From the NCBI RefSeq assembly GCF_001684955.1, contig NZ_MAYF01000345.1, positions 20,898 through 84,897 on the forward strand: a stretch of DNA of 64,000 bases, given 5' to 3'. This document shows positions 42,701 through 45,700 of the stretch, one piece after another; position 1 is the stretch's first letter, and each line of letters starts with the position of its first letter. The notes below the pieces were generated by a model. The model was not told the DNA's origin and did not search any database. It was given only the letters and a program-made list of their open reading frames with translations. The translations under genes were made by a program, and so were the position numbers. Origin of the DNA: Chryseobacterium contaminans (lineage in GTDB: Bacteria > Bacteroidota > Bacteroidia > Flavobacteriales > Weeksellaceae).

Positions 42701-45700
42701 ATGTAGTAAATCAGGTAAGAGAAGCCTATGGTTTCAGTGAAGGTAAAAAGATCACTGCTTATACTTCATATGTTTTTGATGTTTCAGTGTCTGAATTCTT
42801 CAATACATTATTGTTCGGAAACGAACTTCATATCCTGGATGAAGAAACGAAGAAAGATGCAGACTCCATAAGCAGATACCTGTTAACCCATGGAATTAAT
42901 TATGCATATTTACCACCTGTAATGCTGTCTGTACTGCCGCGTGTAGAATATCCAAGCCTTAAAGGATTGTTGTACGCAGGAGAACCTTGTGATTATGAAA
43001 CCGGTAAATACTGGTCAGAATATACTCAGCTTTATAACCTGTATGGGCCAACTGAAGCAACAATCTATACAACGTATAAAAAAATAGAACATGGTGATGT
43101 ACAGCTTATAGGCCGCCCTGTAGGAAATTCTACAGCTTATATTTTGGATGATTATGGCCGTTTACTTCCTATAGGAGCTGTAGGAGAGCTTTATCTTGGT
43201 GGAGCAGGCATTGCCAGAGGTTATTTGAACAGAGAAGACCTTACAGAAGAAAGATTTGTGGATAATCCTTATCAGACTGAAGAACAAAAGAAAACCGGTG
43301 AAAACGCACGTTTATACAAAACCGGAGATTTGGTGCGCTATCTAGCTGATGGAAACATAGAATACATTGGCCGTAACGACTTCCAGGTGAAGATCCGTGG
43401 ATACAGAATTGAGCTTGGAGAAATAGAAAACAGACTTTCCCAATATCCGCAAATAAGGCAAACTGTAGTATTGGCTAAGGATAAAGCGAATGGAATGAAA
43501 TACCTTGTCGGCTACTATGTTTCAGATACAGCATTAGAAGTAGAAAAGCTTACTGCATTTTTATCAGAAACATTGCCGGAATATATGATTCCTTCTGCCT
43601 TTATTCACTTAAAATCATTACCATTAACTATTAATGGTAAGCTAGATAGAAAACTATTACCTGAACCTGAATTTACAGGTGGAAATGAATATACCGCTCC
43701 AATGAATGACCTTCAGGAAAAGCTTTGTATGATTTATGGAGAAGTATTGGGAATCAACCCGGAATATATCAGTATTCATGATGATTTTTTCAGATTAGGC
43801 GGAAACAGTATCATGGCTATTAAGCTTATTGGTAAGATCAAACAGGAACTTGGGTTACAGGCTAATGTTTCAATGGTATTCAACCATAAAACGGTTGCTT
43901 TATTGGAAGGTGCATTAACAACTGGAGAGATTGCTACTGAGGGAATTGAAATAATTCCTGTTGAGGTTAGCTCACCGGAAGAACAAAGATTATCCTTTGC
44001 TCAGGAAAGACTATGGTTTATAGAGTCTTATGAAGGCGGAAGCAGTGCTTATAATATTCCAATGACCGTTACTTTGAGCGCAAAAACGGATATCAAGGCC
44101 CTAGTTAAGGCTTTGGAGACAGTAATTCAACGGCATGAAGTACTCCGTACACTTATTCTGACCACAGAAAATGGAGTAGGTTACCAGGTTGTTAAAGATT
44201 GGCTGCCGGAAATCAGAATGATAGAAGCAGAAAACCGAGACGAGCTAGAAGAATTAGTAAACCAAGCGGCGCATAAAGTATTCCGTTTGGAAGAAGAAAT
44301 CCCTATTGATATCAGTATTTTCAGATTAGAAGATACCAGTTATCTTTCAGTAGTGATTCATCACATTGCTTTTGATGGATGGTCTACCGATATATTCCTG
44401 AAAGAAGTAGCCGAAGCCTATCAGGCAACCGCAGCAGGACAAGACCCTGAACTTCTTAAATTAACAATCCAATACAAGGATTTTGCATTATGGCAGAGAA
44501 ATTATCTTTCAGGAGAACGTCTTGACCGTCAGATTCAATATTGGAAAACAAAACTGGATGATCATCAGAGCTTAGATCTACCGGTAGATTTCCACAGACC
44601 GGCTGAAATTTCTTATGAAGGAGATACCCTCGAATTCAATATTCCAAAAGAAATAGCCCTCGGATTAAAAGAAGTATCTAAAAACCTTGGGGTAAGCTTA
44701 TACAATTTGATGCTGAGCGGGTATTATCTTACTCTTTCTGTTTATTCAGGCCAGGATGATATCATAGTGGGAAGCCCAATCGCCAACCGTCATTATGCAG
44801 GCCTTGAAAACCTCATCGGGTTCTTTGTCAATACTTTGGCGTTAAGGGAAAAGATTGATCCTGAGCAAGATATTAGAGATTTTATTCTGCAGGTGTCAAA
44901 ATCTGTAACAGAAGCGCAATCTCATCAGGATCTTCCATTTGAAAAGCTGGTAGAAGAACTGGGAGTTGAGCAGGATACTTCAAGACATCCGGTATTCCAG
45001 ATGATGTTTGGACTTCAGACCAGCAATGGAGGTGAGGCTACAAATCAAAGTGAAGAAGCTATTTTCCAGCCTTTTGATGGTGATGTAGACTATCAGGCTG
45101 CGAAATTTGATCTTACAACCATGATTAATGAAAGTCCTGACGGAATTCAGATGACTTTCAACTATGCAACATCTTTATTTAAAAAAGAAACCATAGACCG
45201 TATTGCTGGCACGTATCAATATCTGCTGAGCCAGATGGTAGAATTTGGAGGATCCAATGTTAAAAATCTGAAAATAGGAGAAATGTCCCTGCTGTCAGAA
45301 ACAGAAAATAAGCAGATCACTGAAGGATTGAATGATAACAGAAAGTCATACCAGGATAAAAATACCATTCATCAACAGTTTGAAGCTCAGGTTATCAAAA
45401 CACCTGATGCTCCAGCTTTGGTATATCAGAATGTAAAACTATCTTATAAAGAACTGAATGACAGAGCTAACCAGCTGGCCAATTACCTTATCAGAGAATA
45501 CAAGCTTCAGCCAGATGATTTGGTTCCGCTATGCCTTGAACGTTCTGAAGAAATGTTGATAGCGATTCTTGCCGTATTAAAAGCCGGAGCAGCTTATGTT
45601 CCGATGGATCCTTCATATCCTGCAGAAAGAATCAGTCATATTCTAAAAGATACAGCAGCTGAGGTTATTCTTACTCATGAAGAAATAAAACATAAATTAA

